From Neurospora intermedia (Eukaryota; Ascomycota; Sordariomycetes; Sordariales; Sordariaceae): 64,000 bases of DNA. Under the pieces are notes generated by a model, which searched no databases, was not told where the DNA came from, and saw nothing but the letters and a program-made list of their open reading frames with translations. The DNA lies in contig BTPP01000006.1 of NCBI GenBank assembly GCA_037102815.1, positions 2,728,001 to 2,792,000 on the forward strand, in the 5' to 3' direction. Positions 1 through 11,800 of this stretch are shown in pieces. Numbering within the stretch: position 1 is the stretch's first letter; each line of letters begins with the position of its first letter. The position numbers were made by a program, and so were the translations under genes.

Positions 1-728
1 CATCATCACCAGTTCCACATACTCACTTACCAGTGATACTGTCATGAAGTCTGTAGTGGTGAAGAGGAGAACACGGCTTCAAATAACCCACCACCGTCTA
101 TCAAGAACAAAATCGCATCGTCAGTCTATCCACCCAACAACCCCCTTTTAGTACCACAGACAAGCAAACATAACATTGCAAACCGACAAAGCAACCTACC
201 ACCCTGACCAAAAGGGGCAATATGATATACAGTTAAGAAGGATAGGTTGGGTTGGGGAAAAGGGAATATATGTTTTTTTTCTCAAATGATCAATTCCATC
301 GTTTAAGCAGTGCAGTGCAATGCAGTGCAGCCCAGCCCAGCCCAGAAAGTGATACTCCGTTAAATATCCCCGTTTCCCGCTCTCCCTCGCTCAACTCGCA
401 CCATGTCTTCCCGAGTCCCTTATGGCTTTCAACTCCCTCCCTCATTTATCCGTCTAGACTTGTGATGGTGGTGGTGGTGGTGGTGAAGGTGAAAATAGGC
501 CGTCCTGTGTAACCGGTCCCTACTTTCATTGTGTTTGTTGCTAACTGTTTTATCGTTGTTGGTCTTGACTGTTTCACGGCTCGACTCGACTATTCCTAGT
601 ATCCCAAATTCCGAAAAAAAAGGTAATCGTTGGATTGGTGTTGTTGTTGTTCTCCTTGCTGATGTTCGTATATGCTGACGAATAACCGGTTGATGGGGCG
701 CAGATACAACATGGCACTTTTTTGACGT
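1..728. other. Left-edge non-coding stretch
   Basis: No gene can be supported here. The part next to 728 is the 3' flank of the complex I subunit gene, which ends at 729 on the minus strand. A (GGT)n microsatellite lies at about 466-485. On the minus strand a good splice donor (GTAAGT) is present at 25-30 and several YAG acceptors at 70-120, so the first 200 bases might be leader exons of a gene that runs off the left edge. That is a guess from splice-site-like words only. Confidence 0.4.
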
Positions 729-1344
729 TTACTTTTCGGGATGAGGATCCTCGAGGATACCCTCGGCCTCTAGTCGGCGACGAGCCTCTTCGAGAGCCCA
801 CGTTTGGATGCTGTTGATGGGTAATGTTAGCATGTGTTGTTCAGACCACACAGCCAGACTTGAATCTCCTAGCGCAAGCTCCCCCACGCCGAGCCGAAGA
901 GCTCATGTACTGCTGGTCCTCGAACCCCCCTTTGCAGTCTGCGCAGTCACTGGTATCCCCCTCCCACTAGTTCACGATCCCGTCCCGTCCCCTTTACATC
1001 CATTAACTTGACCCCACCTCTCTTCCTGCGTCCTCTCCTTTGCCTTGTCCCAGGCCCCTCGAGCTACCGCAACATAAGGGAAGCAAGCGAAGAATGAATG
1101 CAACTTACGAAGTATCAGGCTTGAAAGCATACGCAATCGTGGCGACAGCAAAGCTGCCGCAGAACCCATAAAAGAAGGGGATCTCCCACCCTTCCCGCTT
1201 GTACTCCTCGCCCGGCCTGACGCCAAAGAGCCAGCCGCTGGGGGGGTCGTAGTGCGGGGCACCGCCGCTGCGGACGGCGCGGGAGGTGCTGAATGCGCGC
1301 CGGGAAGCGAGGGCGCCGGCGCGAAGGATCGTGGGGGCTGGCAT
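729..1344 (-). CDS. NADH:ubiquinone oxidoreductase ESSS/NDUFB11-type subunit
   Basis: Accessory subunit of mitochondrial complex I, membrane arm. The two exons are 1109-1344 and 729-810. The 298-nt intron has a GTAAGT donor and an AACAG acceptor, and splicing restores one frame of 105 codons plus stop. The N-terminus is rich in Arg, Ala and Ser with a FSTSR stretch, as expected for a mitochondrial presequence. It is followed by a GWLFGVRPGEEYKREGWE block, one hydrophobic segment (about residues 55-73, FFYGFCGSFAVATIAYAF), and the C-terminal tail TWALEEARRRLEAEGILEDP, which lies on exon 2. This order matches the fungal ESSS/NDUFB11 family. The start is the only ATG before the presequence. The intron is long for this organism, so a missed internal exon is conceivable, but the spliced reading is smooth. 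The assignment rests on remembered family features. Confidence 0.85.
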
Positions 1345-2933
1345 TTTGATTTTGTTGGGGTTGTATACGTAGTGTTGCGCAGTCGGCGAAGTGGTTAGAT
1401 ACTGCAGTGTCGCTGTTGAAGTTGGGAAAGGGAAGCGAATCCGCTCGGGAGGGAGTGAGTTCGTTCTCTTTTAGTCGAAGTTGGATTGGAAGATTGGAGG
1501 TAAGTAGGTTGTTGATGACAGGTACCCCCCCGATTACTCAATTAACTGACAGAACGGGGAATCCGGGGCACTGCAGATAGGTGGAGTTGCACTTCTTGGG
1601 GACAACCTGAACGGGAGGCGGGAACTGCGAACGCTACAAGGGCGGATGGCAAAATCTCCACACTTTGGGTGTCCGCGTGCGTGATGATATGGGGCCGGGC
1701 AGAGCGGGCGGAGTTGCCTGATGATGATGGAGTTGCAAGGAATGAGGCAGTTGTGGTGGTGGACTGTTGACTGTCGAGTGGTCGCAGTTTGCGACTGGGC
1801 AGCTGTCGTCGGCAGTTTGCGATTGATTGATTGGATGGAGAGTTGTGAATGAGCCTATGACTGGTTGGCGCGGTTAATGCAAATTGGACGGGAATTGTGC
1901 ACTCGCCATCACGTGGAGAGAATTGGCCGATATCCTCCGGTTCGGTTTGAGAGACGAGAGACACAAGGGTTAGGGTTGGGCGTAACTACCTAGGTAGCTA
2001 GCCAGAAGTCTTCAACATCATGGCACCTTCCCTTCAGACACTCGATCACACTTTTTCCATAGAAAACTCTTCACATGTTGGAAACCAGTGTGATTGAAGC
2101 TAGAGGTTCAAGGCTTTTGACAGCGAGTTTAACGCAGGCTACTTTGCCCGATTTGCTGTGCGGCCCAGCGAAACACCATGCCATGAACACCTCAAAGTTC
2201 TTAGCTTGGCGCAGTTTCCCAAGCGGGGAGTCACGGAAATGGAGGATGGCGTGGATAGGCAGCTACCACTGCCTTCATGGTCACTGACTGCGGTATAATG
2301 GTTTACGATGGTCATGTGGGACTCCTCATGGACGGGCATTGCGTTCCCTTCTGTCTCAGCAAGTCTGGATACATCACTCCAAGTTGTACCTAGGTACTGT
2401 TCTTCCGAGCGCCCTTGGACTCCGAGGTTCTCACGGTTGATAACTACGAAGTGCGTCTCAGACACTGAGCTGAGGTCAAGCACGCCATGGAGGATTGCCA
2501 TGATCCCAGCTTTAACCTTCTCGAGTCTCCCCTCTACCGACACGAAAGCAGAGATCCACGTCATGCACAAGCAGTACGAGCTTCATCAATCAAGCTGTCC
2601 ACAACCAGAACCAGTCATGTTGCCAACAAGACCGGACGAAAGCGATGACATCTGCATTTTTGTTGGCGAGGCGTTTTGCGACGGCATTATGGATGGCGAG
2701 TTCATGGAACAGGCAGGAGAGTTCCAGGATTTCTTATCGTGTGCAGTTAATGCTTTATGTGGGTGTGAACAAGGCGAGGAAGGAAAAGTCGGGGGCGAAG
2801 TCAGGTAACTTGCAACGCCTATGTCTTACTGCATGTACTTGAGGGCCCATGTCCGAACCAAGGATGCACGCCTGGCACGCACCTGTCTGTCGGAGTGGTT
2901 GACAAGCAGGAATCTAGCAATTGTATATGGAAG

Positions 2934-3187
2934 GTACCGTAGAAACTCGCGCAATTGGCAAAACCAACATGCTGCAAAAAGAGGTTTTTGGGGCATAGTA
3001 CAGCATGATCTGTAGTGCTCGAGTCCGAGCCTGTACTTTGGAACGCAGGCAGGATATTGTTGGCTAGTATTGTAGAGCCTTTACTAACTGAGCATACATA
3101 TGTACAGGAGTATGCTGCTTCCTGTGCTTACTGTCCGGCACTGAAAGAGGGAATCGGTTTTGCCAATTGCGCGAGTTTCTACGGTAC
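2934..3187. repeat. 32-bp perfect inverted repeat around a 190-nt core
   Basis: Bases 2934-2965 are the exact reverse complement of 3156-3187, 32 of 32 positions, separated by 190 nt. The arms begin with GTACCGTAG and end with TTGGCAAAACC as read on the left arm. The core itself is not palindromic as a whole, but holds a small hairpin near 3091-3116 (AGCATAC and GTATGCT arms). No target-site duplication is obvious beside the arms and the core has no open frame of note. The layout suits a small non-autonomous DNA transposon (MITE-like) or a structured RNA. The first is favoured only because of size and shape. Confidence 0.6.
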
Positions 3188-3964
3188 GCCCTCATCTGTA
3201 CAGAAGGAGGCCATCACGAAGGGGAAGGAGGCGACGGCTGTCTGAGCAAATAAGTAGTTCCCACGGTCAAGCGGGCTGGTTGCTTCCTTCCGTCGCTTGG
3301 GCGCCTGGCTAGCCGCGAGAAGATGTGGTAACGATGGAATCCAGCCCTTCCATTGTCTTTTTATTTTTTTGGGTTTATCTTGGCCCCTCGCGCTTTTTCA
3401 GAATTACCTTGAAGCAAATCACCAATCTTCTATTTGGTTCAACTCGCAGTCTTCATGTGAGAAAACTTACAAACACTCGATCAGCTACATATCTATCACA
3501 GGTCAGTAAGTACAATCAACATTTTGGAGTCTTGATGCCAACTCAAACAACGAAGGAATGGCACTTTTGACACTCTTCTTATCTCCTAGAACCCAACAAC
3601 CTTATAGGTGTCTGCTTCAGGTTCAACGCGTTCACTATTGTCACTGATCTGTTAGTGTGTCTCGGTGCGGCCGACCCTCGTTGATGCAACCTGCACCGGA
3701 CGTGAGCATCCTACAGATGATTGTTAAACCATTCAAGCAAATCGGACTTCGTGAAAAAAGGCATTGTCTCTTGACTCTGCGATTCGGCTGTTTCGGTGAC
3801 AACTGGAGCAGCTGCTGAGCTGCCAGCTTGATTGCAGTCCCTAAAGGCACCTTTACCTGCAGGATCCGGGCAGTTTGCATTATCGGTTCCACGTTATCCA
3901 GCGCTATGTCTGCCAAACCTGCTCACAGGGATTTGGAAGAGGCCGCATGGATTTCTCCTCAAGA

Positions 3965-3972
3965 TATAAAAA
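3965..3972 (+). promoter_or_regulatory. TATA-like box upstream of the gene at 4056
   Basis: TATAAAAA lies 84-91 nt before the ATG at 4056 and is followed at about 30 nt by a pyrimidine-rich stretch (3985-4025) typical of fungal start regions. This favours translation from 4056 rather than from the in-frame ATG at 3906, which would lie upstream of the box. Confidence 0.45.
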
Positions 3973-4055
3973 CAGCTTTTTGCCTGGCTTGTCCTCGATT
4001 CCTTCCCTTTCTTCAACCTCTATTTTACATCATTCGGTATTTATACTCATTCCAG

Positions 4056-5261
4056 ATGTTCAACCGTCTACGCTTATGGGTGATAGGTCTCTTCAGTGGC
4101 GGTGGTCAAGACGAGAAGACGCCAGAGCCATTGTCTAGCAACCGTCTAGGCTCATGGGTGATAGGTCTGTTAGCTCTGTTCAAAGGCGGTGGTCAAGACA
4201 ACAAGACGCCAAAGCCATCGTCTAGCGACCGTCAGGAATGCCACATCTACAATAGAGTTTACCACGACAAGACCCGATCTCCGTCCTTTCCTATTGGATC
4301 TCTCAGACCTCTTGGCCCCATCAAATCTCAGTCACCCACATACCCAACGTCCCCTACATCTCACGAAAACTCCGCCGAACACTCCGAACTTTCTTTGTCT
4401 CCTCCCAAACTTGCCGAAACAGTGTCAGACATTCACGCCCCAAATATAGAGCCCGACCCCCAATCCGTCTTCTCCAACTTCGAAGGCCGCAGCGATTGCC
4501 CAACACCCGGCTTCACGTACATCATCCTCCACCACCCTACCAACCGCGGCCTGAGCATTATCAAGGGCGAGCCGACTCTCCACCGTGTCCCCGAACCAAA
4601 ACCCGGTATATCGCACCCATTGCTGCTCGAAGGCAAGACCAACTGGCACTGGGAATGCGTGGAGGCAGACAACTGGCTTAGTTTCCGCAACGCCGCCACT
4701 GGGAGGTTTCTCGGCCACGACACTGACGGGAACGAAAACCCGAGATGGGGAAACATTCGATGCTCAAGCCGTTGGCCTGGGATATCAGAGAAGTTTGCCT
4801 TTTTGAGCTTGAAATCCGAGGACATCGCTTCAAGCGTGATGCTCTCTAAAGGGGAGGTGGATGGTTCTGAGACCTTTGAACGAGAAGACGAAAACATAAC
4901 CAAGGATGAAATTATCGTCAAAGAAGGCCGGACAGCAGAAGGAAATATTGAGGACCTCGGAAATGTTGACAAGTGCGAGGTGGAGCCAGAGCCGCAGATT
5001 CAGACAGCGGCACTCTACTCACTTCTTGTACAACCGCGGAAGTTGACGCCGCATGATCATCTTCATCGGATCACGGGTTGCCCATATCATGAGCCTCGCC
5101 TCCGGAAGCTGGTCAAGGTACAGGTGAAGCCGGAGAGCCTTGTTGAGGGGTCACAAGTACTTGTGGTTTGGGATGCTGATGAGGACGCGGGCACGGTTTG
5201 GAGGTTTGTGAAGGTCGTTCCGCCAGGAAAGGAATCAGTTGAGGAGGAGGTTATGGCTTGA
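4056..5261 (+). CDS. Hypothetical protein with N-terminal internal duplication
   Basis: Single-exon frame of 401 aa from the ATG at 4056. The protein is not recognised. Residues 4-29 and 30-58 are a tandem duplication (78 and 87 nt): both copies carry WVIGL, then GGGQD, then KTP. The second copy has a few extra residues (LLAL in place of a shorter run). A Ser/Pro-rich linker follows. The middle part, about residues 150-265, starts with FTYIILHHPTNRGLSI and contains WHWECVEADNWLSFRNAATG, which looks like one compact beta-rich domain. It recalls fascin/ricin-like beta-trefoil folds found in other fungal hypotheticals, but this is a resemblance only. The C-terminus is acidic and ends with a VLVVWDADEDAGTVWRFVKV block. 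An upstream in-frame ATG at 3906 would add 50 residues; the TATA-like box at 3965 argues against it. Confidence 0.7.
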   Translation: MFNRLRLWVIGLFSGGGQDEKTPEPLSSNRLGSWVIGLLALFKGGGQDNKTPKPSSSDRQECHIYNRVYHDKTRSPSFPIGSLRPLGPIKSQSPTYPTSPTSHENSAEHSELSLSPPKLAETVSDIHAPNIEPDPQSVFSNFEGRSDCPTPGFTYIILHHPTNRGLSIIKGEPTLHRVPEPKPGISHPLLLEGKTNWHWECVEADNWLSFRNAATGRFLGHDTDGNENPRWGNIRCSSRWPGISEKFAFLSLKSEDIASSVMLSKGEVDGSETFEREDENITKDEIIVKEGRTAEGNIEDLGNVDKCEVEPEPQIQTAALYSLLVQPRKLTPHDHLHRITGCPYHEPRLRKLVKVQVKPESLVEGSQVLVVWDADEDAGTVWRFVKVVPPGKESVEEEVMA

Positions 5262-6698
5262 ACTAAAGGCATTTTTGGGGTGTTCTTAAACAGTATGCTG
5301 AGCGTGTTCCTAGCCTTTGATTGATGGCATGGCATGGCATGGTTGATTTTCTTTACTCATTGAGTCAGATATTCGGAAGGCCGGCGTAACACTTGAAGAT
5401 CACTGAGATGCTTATGAGTTTGTCACAAGCTCTTGGAATGCATTCAGCGAACGAGGGGAGAAGTTACAAGGAGTTCTGCTTTTATAGATCATTTTTCGGT
5501 GCCTTTCGAAGCTTCTTTCCTGTTGTTAGGCGTCCTGATTATTTCTTTAGGGTGACAAAACAAAACAAGGCAAATGATCATAAAGCATATTACCCATTAT
5601 GGTAATCTTTCTCCTCTGCCCTCCTTCAGAAAGATGACCAGTGCTACAGTATGAAGGAGGTCCAGAAAGGTGCAAAAAAAAAAAAAAAAAAAAACTCGAA
5701 GAAACTAACAAAAGAATAGCTATGTCGCCCACAGCTAGAATCAAGTTGACGGCCTCATCATTGTCAGTTATGCTCTCCATTTCATAATCAATCAGTGTCC
5801 TGCGAAATACGTATGACCGCTCTTTGTGGTGTTCAATATGCTTATTGCGTCCTGCCAACACCTTCCGAGACACTCACACTTTGTCATGTCGCGCTTTCCA
5901 CTCATATAAGGTTGCCACATGATTACCGTGGAGAGAAGTCACTACCCAAGCAGAGCTTATGTCTGGATTCGGAAAGAGCCGAGGCCCGTGGCATTCCTGA
6001 CAAGGAAAGAACCATCAACCGAGTTGCATTTTTGAAGTGGCATACCTCCTTTTGACGAAATCCCTCTCTTTCTTCGACTCGTCCACCAAAACAACTGAAC
6101 AAGCATTTCCCATTATTCAAGGACACGAACACTTTGTGAAACAGCACGTCACCTTAGCTTCTGCCCTTGTTGCATCCACCTCGAGGTAGCCTAACCTCTC
6201 AGGTTCACAGACTTCACCCTCGAGCGACTGAACGGACCTGGTATATCTCTCGCCAAACCTCACTTTTGCGCTGCTCACAATGTCACGGGGTACCCGTATC
6301 TCTCCGAAAGGGTTTCCTCTATTCGTCGGCAATGTGTTCGGCTTGTTCATCCGACCAAAATCGTGCATTTCCGCGGCGGTGTTACCCGCACAAATGGCAG
6401 AGAGCAACCTGAAAATGAAGATCCGAGTTAAGACCTGCAAAATGCCCCTACTAGAAGCCTCGTTCTGTTTCGTACGCCCTAATTGTTGCACAAGAGGGAG
6501 CCTAGACTTCGAGTGTCTCAAACTCGGTCCTGGGAGGTTGGTACGACCTAAAGACACCCATCGATGACTTGTCTTCTACTCTGTATTATTCCCCCCTTTT
6601 TTTCTCTTCTTTCCTATCGTTCAATCCATCTCGGATCGTTCAAATCTTCTCAACTTGAACCCGGACTCACCTACCATTTTCCATCATTGCATACAGCC
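5262..6698. other. Intergenic region, with poly-A tract
   Basis: No protein gene is supported. The stretch holds a 21-nt A run (5674-5694) that is the poly-T tail of the tRNA relic on the minus strand, a short GGCAT repeat near 5327-5342, and from about 6570 a CT-rich leader for the kelch gene. The open frames here (for example 146 codons at 6117-6557, minus strand) have no domain-like content. Confidence 0.5.
5726..5797 (-). pseudogene. Decayed tRNA-Thr-like gene
   Basis: Read on the minus strand, this stretch aligns without gaps over 72 positions to the intact tRNA-Thr(AGT) genes at 19953 and 58245, with 48 identities by eye. The 3' half (anticodon arm, variable loop, T arm, acceptor end) is well kept. 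The first nine differences counted from the 3' end are all transitions. The 5' half, with the acceptor and D arms, is nearly lost. The T stem has mismatches and the anticodon loop now reads GAC, so it is unlikely to work. A 21-nt T run follows some 30 nt downstream on the gene strand, as a Pol III terminator would. Confidence 0.7.
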
Positions 6699-8733
6699 AT
6701 GAAAATGATCTACAGCTCATGTGTAATGTGCATTTACTCTACAATTTCTTGCTGTGGCTTTAGTCTGATCTTGATCACCTCCCTTCTTTTCTCGTGTGTT
6801 TTCGGACAGAAGCAGCAGTATTTGGATGACCCACCTGCCAACAGATTCCTTCGTCGAAGCTATGCGCGAGGTAGGTGATCGATTCTCATCATACTCGCCC
6901 TGACAAATATAGTGGTATATATTGTTGCTAACTTCTGTACTATTTTTTAAGTAACGGTGCTGGGACACTATGTTTATATCGACGGAGGTCAAATAAGCCA
7001 GTTGGTAAATGGCGAGGAACAACCTGGTCACGTCCCCGCCGATCCCTGTAACTCGACTCTCTCCATCGACATGTCAGGATCATGGACCGCATCGACGGTC
7101 GAGATCAAGGCGACTCCCAAAAAGGGACCAGTGGCGCTTTCCGACCAGGCACTCTGGAACGACCCCAGTGGCGACGCCTTCTACATCTATGGAGGACGAG
7201 CGCCGTACATGATCAACGTGAACAAAATCACGAAGGACGGGATCTGGAAATTTACGGTCGACGGCACAGGTGGAGGCACCTGGACGTTGGAACGGCCTTC
7301 AAACCCAGACGTTCTGAAGAAGCTCAACTTGACCGACAAAGCAGCATTTGCAGCCACCCACGATTCTTCCGGCGGCGGTGTAGCCTTTGTGATAGGCGGC
7401 ATGGCAACAATCGAGACAGACCCGGACTCCAACAATACCTCCCTCGTCACGGATTCCCGGCACTGGTCCCCGATTCCAGGTATGGTTTCTTACGACATGA
7501 AGAGCAGGACCTTTTCAAGGACCGACACCAGCGTGGTGATGCCCCCGCTTGGTACGCTGATTGATGGCCGCGCGCATTTTGTCCCTCAGTTTGGCTCCAA
7601 TGGCTTGATGTTGGTCTTGGGAGGAAGTACCGGTGGAGGAATTCTGGATTTCAACAATATCACCTTTTATGATCCCAAGACTGGGCAGTGGGGATGGCAG
7701 AATACGGTGGGATATGCGCCGACAGAGAGGGAGACTTTTTGTATGGTGGGTGTTGCCAGCCCGGCTGGAACCTATGAACTGTAAGTGAGAACACCAAAAA
7801 TATTCCATTTCTGTTTAATGTCCAGCTTGCCATTCGTAATGCCTATCCCTTTGCGCCACCGAGCACAAACTAACTTACTTCGACTCTACTCCATGTAGTT
7901 TCATCTACGGCGGAGCGAATCAGGCCTTCACAGAATTCTATGATGACATCTACATCCTAAGCCTCCCAGGCTTCGTCTGGCTCAAAACTGATGCACACTC
8001 AGTCGAGCCACGCAACAACCAGGATTGCGTCGTAGTAGGGAAGCGCCAAATGCTGGTAGTAGGCGGCCACGGTCAGAACAAGTCCCTTTGGGACAAAGAC
8101 CCTTTACCTCAGGGCCTCGGCATCTTTGACTTGACTGATCTCGTCTGGAGCAAAGATGGAAACTACAATGCCGACGCAGAGGACTACAGGACCCCCAAGT
8201 TTGTGGAGGAATGGTATCAAGATAAGAATCTGTCTGCGCTATCGTGGTCGTCTGATGAGGTGAAGAGGATGTTTCTGAGAAACCCTGTTTCGTTTAACGC
8301 AACGACCTCGGATTCGGTCCCGACTTCCACTGCTACCTCCGCCACTGGCCCAGACTCGGGTCAGCAGTCGTCTGCAAGCAAAGCCGGACCGATTGCGGGT
8401 GGAGTGGTGGGCGGTGCCGTTATTCTGTGTTTGCTATCTGCGTTGGCTTATTGCTTTTGGCGGAAGAGATCGAAGCCCTCACCATCCGACGAAGAGCTTG
8501 AACCTGGTCAGAGTAATGGTAACGCACTGAAGCATCCCCCTTCCCTCGAACTCAAAGGAGAGCTTCCTACAGAGGGTCCGGCAACTGAGGTGTACACCCC
8601 GCCAGATGAACTGGCATGTGGAAGAGGTATCAATGAGCGTTGGGAGCTCGACGCATCGAGCCAACCCCGAGAGCTGGATACCTCACATGGGGCCTGTGAG
8701 CTTGGTACGGAGAACAGGGAGGTCACTCGTTGA
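6699..8733 (+). CDS. Kelch/galactose-oxidase-like type I membrane protein
   Basis: Three exons: 6699-6870, 6952-7780 and 7899-8733. All junctions are GT-AG; a CTAAC branch word lies at about 6928 before the first acceptor. The spliced frame is 611 aa. The start is a hydrophobic signal sequence (about residues 5-35, ending near CVFGQ). Then comes a beta-propeller-like ectodomain with repeated glycine-pair blades: VYIDGG, FYIYGG, AFVIGG, LMLVLGG, FIYGG, MLVVGGHG. There are several N-glycosylation sequons. After a Ser/Thr-rich stalk follows one transmembrane helix (about 480-505, PIAGGVVGGAVILCLLSALAYCFW) with a basic stop-transfer WRKRSK, then a tail of about 100 acidic and polar residues. Such fungal kelch proteins are usually cell-surface or secretory-path proteins; the ligand is unknown. 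Translation could also begin at the second Met (6705). The gene converges on TRAPPC11 with 142 nt between stops. Confidence 0.8.
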
Positions 8734-8875
8734 GTTGTTAACTATGAGCCCATTGGATAGGACGGATATCATGCGCAAGTCTATCAATTGTACAGGTTTT
8801 CGCTCATACTTAGATTTAATCGCTGAAGACTTGCTTTTCACTTCCTCACAAATTATCCTTCAAACACAACATTAT

Positions 8876-11800
8876 CTACTCATCACCATCATCAGGCTCC
8901 TCACCAGTAGGTACCCAAACCAAGAACCCTCCCTCCTTCGCATCCACCCTCACCCCCTCAGACGCAGGAATCACCCTCAACACCTTCTGGAAGTACTTAT
9001 CTCTCACAGTCAAGCCCGGCTTGATCCAATATCCCTGCTGTTCACTCGTCTTGTCCTTTTTCTTCTTCTTCTTATCCGTCTCTTCCGTCTCGCCCGATCC
9101 AGGTCCAAAGCTAGTAGGCAAAAGCCTATACTCCACTTCCCTTCTACTAACAGGCAACACGGGTACCGCCGACAATTTGGGGCCCGAGAAAGCGAATTCC
9201 GCCGAGGTATCCATCGATACTCCAAACGTCAAGAAGTGGTTGGAGGCGTTTTCGATGATTACCCTTAAAAGGATCAGGGGAGTAAAGGAGTCTGGGTTAT
9301 AGGTGTCGAGATAGGTGACGTGGGCGAGCACGCGGGGTTCGATGCCGAAGAGGGAGAAGCGTGGGCAGGGGAGGGTGGTGGTGTTTATTGTTTCTTCAGG
9401 ATCTTCTGGAGATGGAGATGTTTCTGGAGATGTTTCTGGAGATGTTTCTGGAGATGAGGAAGGTGTGGGGAGCCGTTTCCATCGGATGACCATGGCTAAA
9501 TCAAGTGGTGCCGGGCCGCGATCGTCGAGACTGAATTTTTGGGCGACGATATCGAATGAGGTGGTTTCGATGGTGTGTGGTTTCATTAGATGGCCACCAC
9601 CCTTTTCGACGGCGGGAAGGATTGAGTCGTCGTCGTGGTGGCGGGTGATTAGGCAGGTCATTGGCTCAGGAGAGCTCGTTTGGCTAGGCTGTGACTGTGG
9701 TTGGCGTAGAACTTTGACGTCGACGTCGATTACCTTGAGATCTTCGGAGGCGAAGGAGGCGTAGCGGGTGAGGAGAGACCAAGATTGGTGGAGGCCTTTG
9801 TAGGGCACTACTGCGTCGTTGTCCTCCTCTTCTACTTGAGAAGGGAGGGAAAGAGGTTGGATGTTTTCGGCGTCAAAAAAGGAAGGCCAGGGGTCCGGGT
9901 GAACGCGCGGGAGGAGCTCGTAGTTGGCTTCGAAGGGGTTGAGCACGTTGAGTTGGAAGACGGCAGTTTGGATGATGGTGGTGCCGGGGTTGGTGGACAG
10001 GTGGTAGACTACGCGAAGAGTCAACTCGTAGCGGCTGGGTCGCTCGATGGGTGGGAAATGGAGGCGGACGGTGGTTGTGGTGCTTGGCTGGATGTCGCCG
10101 AGGAAGTAAGAGGAGACCTTAGATTCGCGACCGGAGGAGCTGCTTGTTGAAGATTTCTTCTTGTTCTCCTCCTCCTTCTCTTCCTTTGTTTGTTGTTCTT
10201 CTGAGACAACTTCCACTGTGAAAGACGGGGCAGTCAATGACGCTTCGTCCTCGTCGCAGAATAAGAGCGCATCGAACTTGGAGGGAGCCTCGACGTCTTC
10301 GGCGTTGTAGATGTCAAAGTCGAGTGTTATTGCCTCGTTGGTGTAGTACTGTTCCTTGATCTCGCTCTTGATCTCCATCTTGGGAGGCCTTGGAAGGATT
10401 CGGAGGGACAGAGGACTGACTGGCCGGGTGATGCGCTTCCTGGTGGAGGGTGTGGGATACCAAATGTGGGTCATGTTGGGCATATCCCGGAGTTTGAGAG
10501 ACTGGTGGAGGTCAAAGGACTCGGTCTCTAGTGATGCAGTGAGCGAAAGAGCGTTTACTTCGCCTTGTTCGCGGAGTGGTATGTCCATAACAAAGACGAG
10601 AGTTTGACCAGGCGAGAGAGTCAGGTCGGTGGTGCCTTGTAACTCAGTTCCTCTCTCATCATCCTCAGCCGATTCTTCTGTCGTCGGCTCTCTATCGCTC
10701 GGGGTGATATCCTCGAGGGGTACCGGACATAGAACAATGTTACCATGCTTTTGTCGCTTGCTGCCTTCTTCTTCTTGTACTTGATGTGTCAGTACGAGAG
10801 TGTTGATACTGCCATCGAACTTGACCTCGATCCTGCTGAATGGTATGGGAGCGGATTCGGCGTGGGCGTTGGAACGTAGGCACAGTTGAGCACGGGTGGT
10901 CTGGCCTGCTTTCCCTTCCTCGTCCCTGAAGACAAAGGTAGCTGAAATAGGCGGGATGATCTGGCCATCTGCGATATTGACAAGCGGCTTGGGATCCGGC
11001 GTTATTGGTTGTAGGGACTTTGTGATGTCATATTGCCAGTTTTTGCGTTTCGTGAAGCCTATATTCTACCATCAGCAGACGAAGTCACTCAGAACTCTTG
11101 GCATCTTACCTCGGTCCAGCAATTCCCAGTCAATGGTAACGACATCTCCAAGATCACCAGTCTTGGAAGCGGCTGCCCTTAGAGCCCAGCTAACTTCCTC
11201 GGCCAATGTTGGCCAGCGTTCCTTCCTGAACGACATGTTTTGCCAGATAGGCCGCAGCAACTCGACAACCTTGGCCCATTCCTGCCTGAGACTCAGTTCC
11301 CTGGCTAACTCTAGGGACAACTCAGCAGCCAGCCGTGCTTGGTCCCTCTGCAAAAACTCGTGAAGTGCTCGTGATAGGCAGTCGATGATCATGCCGTTAT
11401 GATCCACACCTTTATAGGTCATGTGCTCCAGCGGAAACTCCTCATGGGGTTCTGGACACATGAAGGTATCATATATGAAGCCCCTGCTCGCAAGGTGAGA
11501 GGCCGGAGAAGAGCCTGGTGGTCTCCTATCGTCTTCAGGCATCGCACGAGCCCGGGCTCTCCGGGCATACAAGTGCCTGGAAGCCAGACGATACCAATAA
11601 CCTGTATGGTGAAGGAACTCCCAGGGTTGTAGTCGTTCCCCCATTATATTCTTTTCTGGATTGAGGTAGAGTCGCATCTCGGCGGGATCAAGCTCTGGGA
11701 TGCCTGCCTTTTCCATCAAGTTCGCCATGACGATTGCCCAACGTGCTTGCCAGGCCTCCCACCCATAATTGCTGGTGCCTCTTCCAAGGCGCTCGACAAG

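Larger units (their letters stand above)
1345..4055. other. 2.7 kb intergenic region
   Basis: I see no convincing gene. Opposed open frames overlap at 2139-2808 (143 and 166 codons) but neither has recognisable domains, good splice partners or a clear leader. A 32-bp perfect inverted repeat lies at 2934-3187 and is listed separately. A CTAGGTAG-type word occurs near 1988. The right end holds a TATA-like box for the next gene. Confidence 0.5.

Noticed and set aside
1370-1450. Serine/leucine tRNA-like words (GTCGGCGAAGTGGTTAGA, GCGAATCCGC)
   Set aside because: Spacing is roughly right but stems do not pair, and the stretch lies in the leader of the complex I subunit gene.
2139-2808. Overlapping opposed frames of 143 (-) and 166 (+) codons
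   Set aside because: The minus frame has a mildly protein-like stretch ending before MPVHEESHMTIVNH, but no domain, no clean splice partners and no good leader. Both could be chance or a decayed gene; not enough to call.
3906-4055. Longer start for the hypothetical protein at 3906
   Set aside because: It lies upstream of a TATA-like box at 3965, and the added 50 residues read like a translated CT-rich leader.
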